This document shows, piece after piece, positions 11,976-26,100 of a stretch of DNA of 64,000 nt. Numbering within the stretch: the stretch's first letter is position 1; each line of letters opens with the position of its first letter. The translations under genes and the position numbers were made by a program. The stretch is from Sphagnum compactum (taxonomy: Eukaryota; Bryophyta; Sphagnopsida; Sphagnales): NCBI GenBank assembly GCA_965153455.1, contig OZ234498.1:2170001-2234000 (forward strand). Direction: 5' to 3'. The notes under the pieces are model-generated. The model was not told the DNA's origin and did not search any database. It saw only the letters and a list, made by a program, of their open reading frames with translations.

Positions 11976-12655
11976 CAACCCATATGTACTCCTACTGCTA
12001 CATTCTTTCATAGGCTTGGAGAAACAGTTCCATTTTCGTGAATTGTTGCTTTGTCTTTTTTGAGATATTATGTCTCTTTTATGGAATAGTTCTAAAGCTT
12101 TTATGAATGTTCTTTGATCGATGTTGGGGTAAATAGATGTCATCTGCAACTACTAAGCTCTTATTTATGTGGATCAATGTCGCAAAAACAAGATCTTCAA
12201 TATATGAGAAATTTAGTCCTATAGGTGTTTATAAAGATATATAAAGATTGCATGATTATTTAGTATCCCTTCATAAACCCTGATTCACTTATCTTTTACT
12301 TGTTTGTTGTATTTTTTCCTTCTCTTTGTAAATGGTTTTGTTTGGGGAAGAAGAAATGGTGAAGCAATTCTATGGTTTTTCTTTCATTGGGTAGGGCCCA
12401 TTACCTGTTGTAATTATCCAGGGCAAACCAGGCTCTGTGCAATGGGGTTCTTACACCCATGTAGAGGGAATGACAGTTTTAGTAGTGCCTTCCATATGGG
12501 CATAAGAGCCTGTCCTGCCATTTCCTTGATCATCATCATTGATGCTCCACTTTGGATGTGCACAACTAACATGTCCCACATTGCTATATGAGTGGCTGAC
12601 ACTATAAATTAACAAATTAAAATAAAACTGAAAAATTAACAAAAAATTAGCAAGG
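11976..12655. other. VPS26 3' flank
   Basis: This is the probable 3' untranslated region of VPS26 followed by intergenic DNA up to the Copia LTR. No further gene is supported; two short overlapping frames near 12300-12675 have no recognisable domain. Confidence 0.4.
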
Positions 12656-12812
12656 TGTTGATAAGGACATTTCACACTAAACTTAACTAGAGATATGTAA
12701 GTGAACTTATTTTACATTATATCTTAGTCCCAAAAGAATGGGCATGTAACACAAATATCTCAAGTAACCATAACTTTGTAAAAGTAACTTGGTAAGAAGT
12801 TAATATTTAACA
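12656..12812 (-). repeat. left (3') LTR of the Copia element, shortened
   Basis: It starts TGTTGATAAGG and ends TTAATATTTAACA on the plus strand. It is colinear with the right LTR in its outer parts, for example the shared CATGTAACACAAATAT region. It lacks about 200 bases present in the right copy and has no Helitron, so it preserves the ancestral empty site. Confidence 0.7.
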
Positions 12813-13149
12813 CCTCCCCTCAACGAAATATCAAGTACATATTTAATCACACTTATCAAATGTTGAAATTATTTATGCTTATCAACAAAAAGTTTCTTAG
12901 TCAAAATATTTACAACCATATTCTTCATGTTGCATCAATCTAACAAAGTTTTCTTTCACAACAAATGATGATGAATTTCGATATGCTTTATCCAAGCATT
13001 AAAGATTGAGTTCTTTGATAAAGATATATAACTTTGATTGTCATCATATATGACAATGGGTTACATTTGTGGACCATCAATGCTCCCAAAAAGTGATGAC
13101 AAACACATTGTTTGCCTTGTTGCTTGTGAAACAACCACATATTCAACTT

Positions 13150-13300
13150 CTATTAATGACATAGCAATAAAAGGTTTTTTTTTTGCTATCCCAACTGATA
13201 GCACCATTTCTCAATAAAAAAACATAACCTAATGTGGATTTGCAGTCATCCATAGTGCCAACCCAATCTTCATCACAATAAACACACATTTGTGTGCTTC
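13150..13300 (-). pseudogene. Copia RNase H fragment
   Basis: The minus-strand translation contains CVYCDEDWVGTMDDCKSTLG followed by YVFLLRNGAISWDSKKK. This is the RNase H signature of Copia polyproteins, with the usual 'D-W-x-G...R-S/K-S-T-x-G-Y' layout. It lies closest to the 3' LTR as expected, and stops follow in the next ~100 bases. Confidence 0.75.
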
Positions 13301-14053
13301 TATAAACAATATCATAATCCCCAATAATGGGACACTAGTTTTGGTAACATTCATTTCAAAATGCAATTGGCCCATATTGTTTCCGTCAATTCTTAGGTTA
13401 TGATAAACATCCCTTTTGGAATGCATATGGCCCTTCATGTTCATGTTGGAACCTTGTTTTGGCTTATGTTTCTTTCAAAATGTGCCTAACCCTGGCAATG
13501 GCTTACATTCTTATTAGAATGCGCTTAACCCCTCATGCTCCTTTCGAAACCTTCATGAGGTCTCGTCAAAATGCACCTAGCCCTTCATGTTCTTTTCAAA
13601 ACCCTAACTATGGCTTACATTTCATTTGAAACATGCCTAGCCCTAGCTACAATTAACATCATCATCAAAATGCACCTTGCCCATAATAAAATCCTTGATA
13701 TTTTTTCTAAAACATCGACCAAAATCCACTATGCCTTTTAGATAACAGAAAATCCATTTCACTACAATCTAATGTGATTATCTAGGATTAGCTATAAACC
13801 GACTCACAACCCCCATTGCCTATGCAATATCAAGTCTTGTGCATACCATTGCATACATGAAACTTCCAATAGCATTTTGAAACAAGATAGCTTGCATTGC
13901 TTCCAAGTTTGCATCACTTTAAGGACCCATATCCTTCGAAAGTTTACAATTGGTCATAACATGAATTTATATTGATTTACTTTCAACCATTCCAAATTGC
14001 TTCAATATACCTCCAATGTACTTGCTTTGGTTTAAATAAATTGTTTAGTTTTG

Positions 14054-14308
14054 TCAGACACGATTTATTTGTATCCCCAAGCAATATTGGTTCTTGCTTA
14101 GATTCACCATTTCAAATTTCTTCAAGAAATTATCGATTATTTCTTTCAACAAAATCAAGTCATTAAAGGTCAAAATCAAATCATCAACATACAAGGTTAT
14201 GATCACATAAGAGTTTTCTTGAACTCTCTTGATATAAATAATATGGTCAACATAACTCCTTTTAAATTTTTGAGATAAGAAAAATATGCATGAATCTTGT
14301 GGTTCCAT
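14054..14308 (-). pseudogene. Copia reverse transcriptase fragment
   Basis: An 84-codon open stretch carries the catalytic YVDD box within LYVDDLIL at about residues 39-46. It is followed by LKKFEMVNLSKNQYCLGIQI, matching the Copia RT palm region just after the active site. Upstream RT motifs are only traceable across frameshifts up to about 14.8 kb. Confidence 0.8.
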
Positions 14309-14831
14309 TCACGAGGAGATTGCTTCAAACCATATTTGAAGATTTTTGAAGCTTACATACCATATTCTCCTTACCCTTGACCACGAAACCCTCTGGCTAT
14401 TGTATATATATCTACTCTATAAAATCTCCATTCAAAAAAGTAGTTTTAACATGCATTTGATGCACCTCAAGATATTCAATGTTTATAACTACAAGCAGAG
14501 CTCGAATTGATTCCATTCATGTAATAGGGGAAAATGTTTCATTGAAATAAAATCCTTCAACTTGTGTAAATCCCCTAGCCACCAAACAAACATTATGCCT
14601 TGCCATATGTATAGCCATCAACACCATTATATTTGACCTTGAAGATCCATTTGCAACTCATTGGTTTACGATTAAGTGGAAGAGTAGTAAGTATCCAAGT
14701 TTTATTGTCTTTGTAAAGATTAAAACTTAGTTCATCCATGGCGTGTTTCTAATATTGTGAATTTTCACCATTCAAAACCTCCACAAATGAATGGGGCTCA
14801 TCAACATCAATAGAAAAAATATATGAAAGAT

Positions 14832-15760
14832 TCACATCTTCCTCGACCATTGTTGGATTTTATTGCATTTTTTGAGGAATTTTTCATCCTCCATTTTTAA
14901 TTTTTGATTTAAAATCATTTGTTCTAATCCAACATCCAACCTTGAAACCATTGTCTCCCCATTAAAGTTTATGGATTCATCAAAGATAACATCACAACTG
15001 ATAATAACATATTGATTTATAGGGTTGTACAATTTGTACCCATTAATCTCTTCACAATAGCCAATGAATATGCATTTGACACCTTTGGAATCCAACTTTG
15101 TCTTTGCTTCCTTTGGCACACGAGCAAATACAACACAACACAACTAAAAACATGCAAATGATTTATGGAAGGTTTTTATCCACATCAAACCTCTTATGTG
15201 CCATGATTGAAATTGCCTTGGTAGGGATTTGATTTTAAATATATGTTGTAGTTGCCATTACTTCTACTTCGAATCTATGATCCAGCTTCATATGTTGTAA
15301 CATGCATCGCACACTTTCAACAAGTGTTCAATTTTTCCTTCCATTTACATCATTCTACTATGGTGTGTATGGAGTGGTTATCTACTTCACAATGCCACTT
15401 TATTTGCATAATGTATTGAAATTTTTAGAGTTATACTTTCCACCTCCATTACATCTTATTGCTTCCATTTTTTTCCAATCTAATTTTCTACCAAAGCTTT
15501 GAAAATGTTAAGCTTATCGAGCACACCAAATTTAGTTTTCATTGTATAAAGAAATATTTTCCTAGGAAATCATCAATGAAGGTTAGAAAATGTTTTGCCC
15601 CTCCATGAAATGTTGCCATGGAACCACATAAGTATGTATGCACAAGACTAAGAATTTCCTTTGCACAAGAACCCCCACTCAAAAGAAATGGGGTACGATG
15701 GTGTTTACCATCCCCAAATCCATCACAAAAACTCAAGTCATGATCTCCATTGAAATCCAT
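14832..15760 (-). pseudogene. Copia integrase fragments
   Basis: 15760-15539 contains LVHTYLCGSMATFHGGAKHF then LTFIDDF, the start of the integrase core. A degraded segment around 15300-15360 resembles the RKNRTLVES...CMLQH region. 15143-14832 contains VPKEAKTKLDSKGVKCIFIG then YCEEINGYKLYNP, the integrase C-terminal segment typical of Copia. Frames differ, so the domain is broken. Confidence 0.75.
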
Positions 15761-16679
15761 GCCTTCACCAAGTTATTTTTTTCCATGGTTGTTAAAATCT
15801 ACATATAGACATGTTTGAATCTTGATGCCATAAGTCATTCCTATTAATCTTGATGTTACATTTTACAACATGCAAAGATTGAACAACTCCAACTAACTTA
15901 TATAACCTTCTTTCTTAAACATCTTCAACAATCACCTTGTTTGAACCAAAAGACTTCAACCAACATTTGGTGACTTCAATGTCCACCTTAAAGCCTTACT
16001 TTATTAATTGACTAATCTATAACAAATTCCTTGCCAACTTTGGGACATACAACACATCTCCAATACATTTGGAAATCTCATTTAACAAGTTGAAGACAAT
16101 AGTGCCTTTCCCACATACATCAAGCATACTATTGCCTCTAGGATATATTTTGTGATTCAAAGTAAATTCCTCAAAGGTTGAAAATACTTCATTTTGGCTC
16201 CAAATTTAACAAACCATGCACCCCTACAAACCGAAGAAATAAATAAAGTAGTCAAAAGAAGTGAATTTTGCTTATTATGGTTACTTGTGGAAAACCTTTG
16301 AATTTGTTTTTCCAGTCATGTTTATTCTTGTGACATTATCTTGCAAAAATGGCCTTTGGTGCCACCATTGTAGCAAGTTTTTTTCTTCTTTTACTTTTCA
16401 ATCTTGAACTCCTCCAATCTATACCCCTTTTTAACATCCCAAAAACATCTTTAACAATTAATGTTTCATATTTTGTACCATGGTTAAACTACATTACTTG
16501 TTTACATTGCAAGTCTTCCTACAACAATTGTCCACATACTAACTCCATAGACAATTGATCAATACGGGTACTAAGTGAAACCACAAAAGTATGGAAAGAT
16601 GGTGGCAAACTCCCTAAAAGTGTGAATGCCAAATCTTCATTAGAAACTTGATGATCAATGCTTGCTAACTAATATGTAA

Positions 16680-17125
16680 TCATCCAAAACTTGTCAATAT
16701 GAGCTTGCATTGAAGTGTTTTCCTCCATCTTAAGATCATAAAGCTTTTGACGTAATTGCAATCTATTGCCAACATGTTTTCTTTCAAATGTTGCACAAAG
16801 TTGTCCCATGAATCTTTTGTAGTTTCTACACATGCTACATGATGCAACAAATTATCAACAACATTTAGGAGAATTATTCCATAAGCCAATTTGTCCTTCT
16901 TCATCAACAAACAATGTTCAAAAGTTCCTCCTTTAGGAACAATCTCTCCAAATTCAACCTTGGTGGAAATAATTTTCTTGAAATGATCTCCCACAAATCT
17001 TTTTCATGCATGAAAATTTCCATTTTCATATTCCATGTATGAAAGTTATTGTCATTCAACTTCTCAATACTTTGAAGTGGACACCATGATTGTGAGTAGA
17101 AAATGCCCAAAAACAAAACACCCAA
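16680..17125 (-). pseudogene. Copia gag fragments
   Basis: The minus-strand peptides include SIEKLNDNNFHTWNMKMEIF and MHEKDLWEII, the N-terminal gag pattern of Copia elements. An overlapping frame continues with VETTKDSWDNFVQHLKE-like text. Frames shift within the region. Confidence 0.7.
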
Positions 17126-17248
17126 AACTTTGAAACTTTCAGCAAAAAGCTAAAAAATAAAAAACACACCCAATGTTTCAAAGCTTTCAAGAATTATAGA
17201 AAGCAACTCCAATCTCCTTCCCTCAAAAGCAACCATACTTTGATACCA

Positions 17249-18387
17249 TGTTGGAAATTGACAATGGATCGATGAAAGAATAGAGATGATAAAAACATTA
17301 ATTTTTACTATAAGTTCTCCACCCAACCTTAAGGTCACAAAGATGTTGCTACTACAAACTTGGGTTCCACCCTCAAATTTTTGTCTAATCTAAATTGAAG
17401 GTGAACACCCATGTGTAGATGTTACCTACCCTAGAAGGCAGATGGACAAGGCCATCATCTCATGCATTGAAATCTTTCACATTAAATTTAATCAAAGATA
17501 TTCAAGTAAACTTACTTAACATATCATATATATTAATTCACTTGTATGTCTGTGACAGGGCTTGGGAAGGGGGTTTGGCAGAACCGGCCGGCCTCTAAAT
17601 ATACCCAGATGGGGAAAACATAGTTTATTTCGACCAATCGACGTAGATGATAGAAACGAGGTCCCGAAATGAGCCGCAACTGGCCTGAAATGTTCCAGCG
17701 CCAGGTGCGGGTCGTGGTGGCGGAGAGACACCTGGCCTGAAATGTTCCAGTGCCAGGTGTTGGTCCGGGGTGGCAACAGGGCGGCTCCGAATGGGGCCCT
17801 TGCTGGCGTTTACACAAGTAATGTGGTCTATCACGAGGTGCTGCAGTGATTCTTCTTGTGGGTATGGGGTTCTTTGGGGTCTCCTTTGGACTCCCAGTTT
17901 TTTTTCAGGGCTTGGGCTTTGGTTTCGTCCAAGGGGATGAGTTGGATTAAATTGGATTAGACTAAAATGGGGCTTTTATATATATCAGACATTCCCTCCA
18001 TAGGATTTCCAGGCATGTAATGGATTTTAGATAAAGTGACCATGCAGGAAACTCTATTTTTTCCCCTCCTGGAAATGTGGCGATTTATTTATTTTTTTGA
18101 AAATTTTCCAAAATGCTTGCTTCATCATGTATGTTTTCATGGGGGACTTTTCAACGGATTTTCGTCACAAAAAATAAATAAAATAAAAATAAAAATAGCT
18201 GCTTTGCGCCTTTGTGTGTGTGTCTCTTGGTTTAAAGAAACCGGGGGACTTCACAGTGTCCAAAGGTCACGGGTACCCACTAGTATCTCATAGTCCCAAA
18301 AGTATTTACATGTAACACAAATATTTCAAGTAACTATAACTTGGTAGAAGTAACTCAAGTAATTTGGTAGGAAGTTGATATCCAACA
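17249..18387 (-). repeat. right (5') LTR of the Copia element, split by a Helitron
   Basis: It starts TGTTGGAAATTG beside the primer-binding site and ends TTGATATCCAACA on the plus strand. The LTR sequence proper is 17249-17523 and 18284-18387; the part between is the nested Helitron. Removing it restores a join that matches the left LTR around 12715-12740. Confidence 0.75.
17524..18283 (+). mobile_element. non-autonomous Helitron, 760 bases
   Basis: It has a Helitron 5' end (host A, then TCATATATATTAATTCAC), a 3' end CCCACTAG followed by host T, and a subterminal hairpin GTGTCCAAAGGTCAC. From about 17760 it is nearly identical to the 3' part of the autonomous element at 33411-33695: the last codons of the helicase, the TGA and ~170 bases beyond. 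After a divergent spacer it matches again over the terminal ~165 bases (34080-34246). It is therefore an internally deleted relative. It also carries a 52-base partial duplication (CTGGCCTGAAATGTTCCAG at 17680 and 17732). It encodes nothing intact. Confidence 0.88.
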
Positions 18388-18399
18388 GGTTGTACATTC

Positions 18400-20150
18400 T
18401 ATTGGATAAAAATAAAACAATTATGATTTATGTCATATTTATGATCATTTTTTATCAATTGAAAGTGTGTTATGTTATTTGTTGGGTGTGTCATATCTAA
18501 ATGTGTTATAGATCCTATTTGTCAAAAAAAAAAAAAAACCATATGTAGTATTTGTTGTATTTATGATATATCATTTGTGACATGGATATGACAAATATTT
18601 CGTTGTAGATTTCATTGGTCGCTACATATGTGTCATAATTTTATTTTAAAGGTGGTTGACTTTGTTGTGTATAATTTTCCTTGTGTTGTTTGTGTTTTGT
18701 GTTTGTTTTTGCAATGTTCATTGTGTTTGTGTTTTATATTGTTTGTGATTTAATTTGTTTTTTTCATGGTGTTGTTTGTGTTTTGATTTTTGATAACTTT
18801 TTGGGATAGAAAGCTACATGGCTTGTTTGTATTATTTTAAGAAAATAATAGATTTTTTATTCATCATGCATTGTGTATGTAAAGCATTTATTTTTAACTA
18901 CATGTTCATAAATTGAAATTGGAAAACTATTTTGGTTTTTTATATCAATTGTAAAACTTTTACATGTGATGTAATAGGTATATTAAAAAAATTATTTTCT
19001 GATTTTTAAGTTTATTTTAATTTTAATTTTTATGTTATTTGTTTACTTATGTGGTTTAACAAATAACAAAATTTGAAGTTGTAAAAAAGGTTTTTAGAGT
19101 TTTTCAACATTTTAAGTATATATTAAGATTTTATTATGAAATATAACAAATGTAACACTACTCTTTATTGCTTATTGTTATTGTTGGTTGACAAGTGCGA
19201 TAATTATATTATCTATGTGCAAGAATGTGGTCTAATGGATTATAGGTATTGACATTAAATAATTTCTCATTAAGAAACATTGAAAAAATCATTCAAGAAC
19301 AATATTCTCAAAAAATAAGAGAATGAAACTCCAAACATCAAACAAGTTAACAATTGTTCAAACAATTAGCCTACCACTATACATTGCAAACATTACACCT
19401 TTTCCACTTAATGTTGATTGTCAAAACTTTACATTATTAAAAATTGGGCTATCAAACCATTTGTCTTGAAAAAAAAAATGTTTTGTCAAAGTCTACCAAG
19501 CTTGATTGGTGGGTACAATATGTTTATTTTTTTAAAAGTCTATAATTTTACATCTTTTTTTAAAATTTCAATTTGCATTTTTCTTTGTAGAATGAAATTG
19601 AAATTTCTGTATGGTTTATTTATGTTGATTTTTAAAAAAATGATGTGTATTGTGCAAGAATATTTGAAGATTATTATTTATTTATTAATTTATTAATATT
19701 ACATGTAAGGAAATTTTTTCTTCAAATTTTTAAAGCAATACATAAGCAAACCACATTTATTTTTATTTAAAAAAATTACATACATGATGCATGAAAAATA
19801 TAAAATAAATTATAATATTTTCCAATACAAAAACATTACATCAAAGCATAATATAATTATCAAACATAACACAAATAACAAACATAAACACAAACAAACT
19901 TATACACATCATTGCAATATCAACCACTTACAAATTGTTTTTGTCACACATGTGTATCAACCACACAAATGGAATTTAAAACCTAAGGTTTATGTCATGT
20001 CTCATAAGTATGACATATAACACCAATAAATAAATAAAATCACACAAATGAAATTTACAACATAAGATTTGTGTCATATATACACACAAATCATGTCTCA
20101 CCAAAATGATTGTAACACAATTTTATTTTATTTCTCACATGGGTAGAGCA
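18400..20150. repeat. possible element with long imperfect terminal inverted repeats
   Basis: Sequence at about 18420-18790 resembles the reverse complement of about 19830-20150. Shared blocks include a GACA-AAT...TTGTAGATTTCATT-type segment, an ACATATGTGTCATAA block, GGTGGTTGA and TTTGTGTTTGTGTTT runs. The arms are imperfect and low in complexity, no coding sequence lies between them, and target duplications were not found. It could be a degraded Mutator-like or other TIR element, or merely shared low-complexity sequence. Confidence 0.3.
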
Positions 20151-23100
20151 TATGAATGTCCACATTCAGTTTTAATTTTAAAATTTTCATATAATAAATC
20201 ATGAATGCTCGCAATTCATAAACAATGCATTCTTATGTGGATTACTCAAAGTGACAATTAGTTATTTTCAAAAAAATGTTCCCATATATGTTTTCAGGAA
20301 ATTTTGCATTTAAATAAAACTTAAATTATGATTTGTTTCCATTATTAATTGTACTTATTTGTCATGCTGAAATTGTACACAAATTATTTCCAAATAATAT
20401 CAATATTATATTTTTCTTTCATATAAGCAATTTTCCATAAATTATGTTCATTTTTAAAATTATTTTCAAGTAATTTTAAATAATTCAATATTAATATAAA
20501 TTCAATATAATATTTTTGTGTAAATAAATGAAAAATAGCAAATATTTTTTCCTTCTGTCATATTTTACATGTTTTAACATTATATTCTATTGGTCATCAT
20601 GTTAATTATTAAATTTATTTATTCTTTTATTTTTGGGCAACATCCTTAGCTTAGGTGAATGAGTTTTTAGAAACACAAATTTTGTGGAATTTATGCAAAT
20701 GAAGTAAATTTTGTGTTGCAATTTTTTTAATGATGTGGCAACCTACTAGATGTAAAAATTTCTTTCCTTTCTCTTTCATAGTTAAAGAATTTTCCTTATG
20801 AATTATTTATAAAATGATAGAGTACATGGTCAAATGTTAACAAGATTTAATATGTTTATTCAATGTGCAAAACAATGAAAGTTTACACCATTGGTTTTAC
20901 ATTAATAAAAAATTGAATTGAGCATTAACATATTTAGATTTGTGCATTGAAGGTATGAAAGCTCAAACAACTTAGTTTTATGTTGTATGTGGTGTTTTGA
21001 CATTCAATTGTAGTCCAACTTCACCATACTTCATTCAAGGTCTCTTCATTTTTTTAAATTTCCCATGTACAATGTCAATGAATTCAACATGAAGGTGAGA
21101 TCAAATGGCACTCATGTTATTCTAGCATGTCCATAAACATCTTATAAACATTTCCATGCAAAATGATTGTTGTGTAAAATAATCATCCATATGCATTGAT
21201 AATTTGATACTTTTTGATCAAAACTTTCATGACAAACTTCTACTCAATTCAACACCTCTCTTAATATGTTGTCACAAGCTTTTGGGAAGTGCAAAAGGGA
21301 GTCATGAATCAGAAATTAAAAGTTGGATTCTTTTGGAGAAAACAAAAATGATCATAATGAGTGAAGAAAATATTTTGTTATTATAGAACTCATGAATCTA
21401 TTAATGAATGCAAGTGCAAGTTGACAATGAATCCAATAAACACAAGGATTTTATATTTTTTGAATAATGTTAATCAGTTAACTTTACCCATGGTACATTG
21501 TTATCTATATAGTCAACCTTATAATTTTTATTTTTATTTTTCTTGTTGGTTTATTGCTTATACTTTTTTTGTGTTAATTTTTATGTACACGTCCATTTAT
21601 GGTGTATTAGTCAATTGTAGAGGCCACAAAGGTGATAACACATCAAAAAGGACTAAAACTTAATATTTCATAATGCATCAAAATAATTATCCAAGCTCAA
21701 AGAGTTTTGGATTGACAATGTGATGACTAAGTTTGACAAAAACGAGGAACTTAACAAAAACCTTAAACTATGTGATTTTTTATTGATTATGGACATCAAA
21801 GGGGTTGTCATGATGATTTGTCAACATGTCATTCCACATGAAAGGGGCAACAAAATCTTTTCAAACAACTTTTTAATTATTTCAAATGTGTATGTTGAAA
21901 TAACCAAATGCAATTAGGTAAGTCTTATGATTATGTTCAAGTGAAGATGGGCAAGAAAGTGTGGGAGGTGAGTCTATTGACTTTTTCAAATTGATAGTTT
22001 TTTATTGTTCTTATTTTTCTTTTAACCATGATCTAGTTTTTGTAGTTACACATGAACTAATTTTCTAGCGGTGTGAAAAATGTACCACAACAAATAAGGG
22101 CAAAACTTAAACAAAATCCTACCAAAATTACAAATACATTATGTAAGTTCATTTCATAGTTGTTCACATAATTTATTGTTGAAGTTTGGGATTTGCATGG
22201 TTCTAACAAGGGTTGACGCAAAATCGGGGATATCAAATTGACCATGATGGGCATCATGAAAGACTTTTGCAACCTTTTCATTTTGATAAAAATGATTCTA
22301 AGTTTAGCTACTTATTATGGTTACATGTGAGTGATTGTTCAAAACTTTTGAATGAAAATATATCCATCCCATACATCTATTCATTCAAGAATTTGGAAAA
22401 TTGTTAATTAATGGAAATGACATTTGATAAGTAATCAATTTCATGGGGGGCATTCACATAGGAGGATAATTCGTTTTTCTAAAGTACAAAAGTTTTTTTA
22501 GGCTACAACATGGCATTATTCATAGTCTGTTTTCTAATCAAATATATCATGGCACTAGGAAGAACAATGTTTTATTGAAGTTGGTGTGGCTCTAATTACA
22601 AAGCTAAAGTTGCAAGTGTATGTGCAAAAAGGCAAAAAACTTTAAAAGTTATATAATGCAAGTATATATTTTGTGATTTAAATTTTTTTAGTTTTCAACT
22701 ATTTATTATTAGTTTTCTCATTCATGTGTTAGAAAGGTGTACATAGTAAATGCATATATGGTAGTTCACTAAATTGGTGTCATGGTGTCCATTTGTACAA
22801 TGTACCTTTTCTTGAAACATTTATAACAAATGGTTTTTTTTTTTTTTTTTTTGTAAATTGAAAATTAGTTCTAGATTAACAACTTAATTATGAAGACACC
22901 TATGTAATTTTTAAAAAATTAAACACACCCACTTCTAACAATTTGGACTTTTGAAATCAAAAAAATAAAGTGGTTAACTAATTATAATGGTAGAAAAATT
23001 GAAAGGTTCATATTAAATTTCATTCCAAATTATCTATAGTGACTTAATATGTATAATGCATGAAATAATAAACTATTATGCAAAATCGTTCATTTAAAAA

Positions 23101-26100
23101 CCATAATCAAATTATAATTAAGGACTTTTGAATGACCAAAATTGAACCATATTTTCATAAGTCCCTAAAAAATTAAATCATTTTTTTCATTTTTAAAAAT
23201 GTGCAATTTATTTAGTTTCTTATTGACATGGATTTTATTACTTTTGATATATGAATTTTGTTACCATTTAACCAATGGCACCATTAAAAAAATTAATTTA
23301 AAATTGTAAAATGAAAATTTCTAAACATTTATTTAGTTTTTTTATGCACCACCTCATATATTGTATGTGTTCAACTCATGCACAAATCTTTGCAAAATGT
23401 TATTGGTATGTTATATATAAGTGTGTAACAAATACAATAGTTTGTCACAACAAAACATAATGAAAAGAAGGGCACACCTAAAATAATAACAAGTATAAAA
23501 TCACACAAAATCCATATTCCAATATAAACACAACCAATAAAACACATAAGCAAACAAGTCTCAAATTCAATTGAAATTCACCTTCTCGATTACAAAGATG
23601 TCATGGAATTTGGAATTCATAAGAATTATGTTAAATTAATTTTTTATTTTGTAAAATCATCAACATTAAACTTTAATATGCAATTAAACGTAAAATGAAA
23701 TATATATTTATGAATATGAATTTTATACTTTCCTAAATGTGGATAGTTAATAATGCCAATGAATGAAACAATTTTTTCCACATTGTTCATGTTGCTCCAA
23801 ATGCTACTATGAAACCATGTTTGAACTAGAGGTCATTGCCAATTTGTTTAAATTTTTGGAGCATGAATGTGCTTTGTAGCAATAATCTATTGAAAATTGA
23901 TTTTTTTTACATACTTTTTGTAATCTTTGTAGTGTTCATCTATTGAAAATTGGTCTTTTTGACATCCTTTTCTGAATCACTCGCCATTTATGTTTATCAT
24001 GTTATGAACGAAAAATAAAACAAAACAATGCATTGTGTAAACACATACATGCACATCTTTTATAACTTTACATTTAAATCATTTTTTAAAAATCACATTA
24101 AAAACATTTATTTGATGTTCTGAGTATATGCGATAATTTGTATATTTTAAATTTTAAAAATATTGAAAAACAAATCATGATTTATATTTTTAAAAACTCA
24201 TCACTAATTTTTTTTGTTTATAAATTTGGGTTCTTTGGTTGATTTCTTTTATCTGCTCCTATATACATGTAAATAACAACATCCAATGAGACAATGTTTT
24301 TTTCCAAATTTTTGATGTTGAAAAAATGAAAAAAATATGTTAGAAAAAATAATATAGCAAAAAATATTTATTTAATTTTTTTTTAATGTTTGAATTGTGT
24401 AAATAATAAAAAAGTAAAGTAGCACAAATACATAGAAAGGTGAAAGTGAAAATAAGAATGAACACATAATAATGTCATGTAATATTTCTTTGTGCCTTTT
24501 ATGCTTTGAACACAAAAGACATTCATTCATATTGGATATTTTTGAAACAAATTGGATCAATTAGATTCCATTTGGCAAAGTTGATTTATCAAGGATCAAT
24601 TTGTGTGCAAATAAGGAGGATTTATTACATGTTGCACATTGCATCATATCATTAATTACCTTTTCATTGAACATGTGTTATTTAATTTTTGCTTCATGTG
24701 GATATGTTAACATTGCTCAAGAGATTGTTAACAAAAGAACAAATGTTAATACAAAAAGGTAAGAATGGAAAGATGTCTTTGTATTTAACATGCAAAAAAA
24801 ACCACGATGGAGTTGTTTTGATATTATTCATGTCACTCAATCCCCTTTTTTGTTTCTCCCTAATTTGTTTTTTGGTTTCATAGATCATGCATTGTGTAAA
24901 ATTGTATGATTTCAATTACTACTAACATAATTGTGTTGCATGGATATCTCCATTTTCATTATAATGACCATGAAAATTTGTCATATGGACTACAATTGTT
25001 TTTCATTAAAGACCAAGGTTCTAAGACATGGCATTTCAATTTGAATCTTGTTTCAAGAATTGGCAAAACATTTTACCTTCAAACTATTGTTTTGGAGACA
25101 TATTTTTTCTTTTGATGAATGGTTCATTGACTTGCTAGATATTGGGTTTTTTTCATTTTCGGGTTCTAACTAGAATTGAATAGAAAGGACATGGGTGTTT
25201 ATCAAATCAATCAAGGCAAGTCATAAAGACTCATTAAACTTTTTTGAACCCTTTTATTTTGTGCTTGATATTTGGTAAGCTTGTACTTTAAATTTACTCT
25301 TTTCATTTGATGCACTCTTCCTTTCCCTTCACATGTGCTTCTAACTTTGTTGTTTGATCATTCATGCATTTGTTGCTATTATTCATGTTTTTGTAAGTTT
25401 TGAAAGGTTGAAGGAATAATAGGCATTATGTATGACACATTTGATGATGGATTGCATGTATGCAATTGGCGCCAAAACAACATATTAACAGACATTAAAA
25501 CAATTATTATGATGTAGATGTTCAAGAAAACCTAAATTTTTTTATAATGGTGAAGGAACCAAACAAGTAGTTAGTCTAGGTGTAAGATCATCAACAACCT
25601 TGCAAATTCATGAATAATAACAACAATTTTTTTCTTTCTTTACATTCAATTTTTTTCATTAATTTTTTTTCAAGTTCTATTTACATTATTATCATTCTTT
25701 CACATATTGAGGTCTATGGCATAGGGTATTAAGCTTAAAAGGTTGTTGAATTTTCAACATGTTATCTACAGTTGGATTGGAGATGAGGATAAAAATCTGG
25801 ATGTTCAATCCATAGAATAACATCCAAAAATTAGTTGTCCAATTAGCATGGATGTAATTAAACTAAAGACTTCAACTATTTGTGGTCACATTTTTTTGGT
25901 CAAGAGTGCATTTACAATGTAACCAATGCACAAAATAAGTGGTCCATATGTCAAGAGAAAATTAGTCTTAAGGATTTATACCATGTGTACATGTTCAATT
26001 TAATATCAAATATAAATTACATTTTCATATGTTAAGTGATTAATTTATGAATAAAATTTGATCTATGTGATAAATGTAGATCTTACCTTCAAGAAACTTC

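Larger units (their letters stand above)
12656..18387 (-). mobile_element. decayed Ty1/Copia retrotransposon with nested Helitron
   Basis: The element reads on the minus strand. The right (5') LTR starts on the plus strand at 17249, directly beside TGATACCA, the complement of a TGGTATCA primer-binding site. The left (3') LTR ends at 12812 next to CCTCCCCTC, the complement of a polypurine tract. Between them, in Copia order, are gag, integrase, reverse transcriptase and RNase H fragments with many frameshifts and stops, so it is not autonomous. The 760-base Helitron at 17524-18283 was inserted later. Outer target-site duplications were not identified. Confidence 0.85.
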
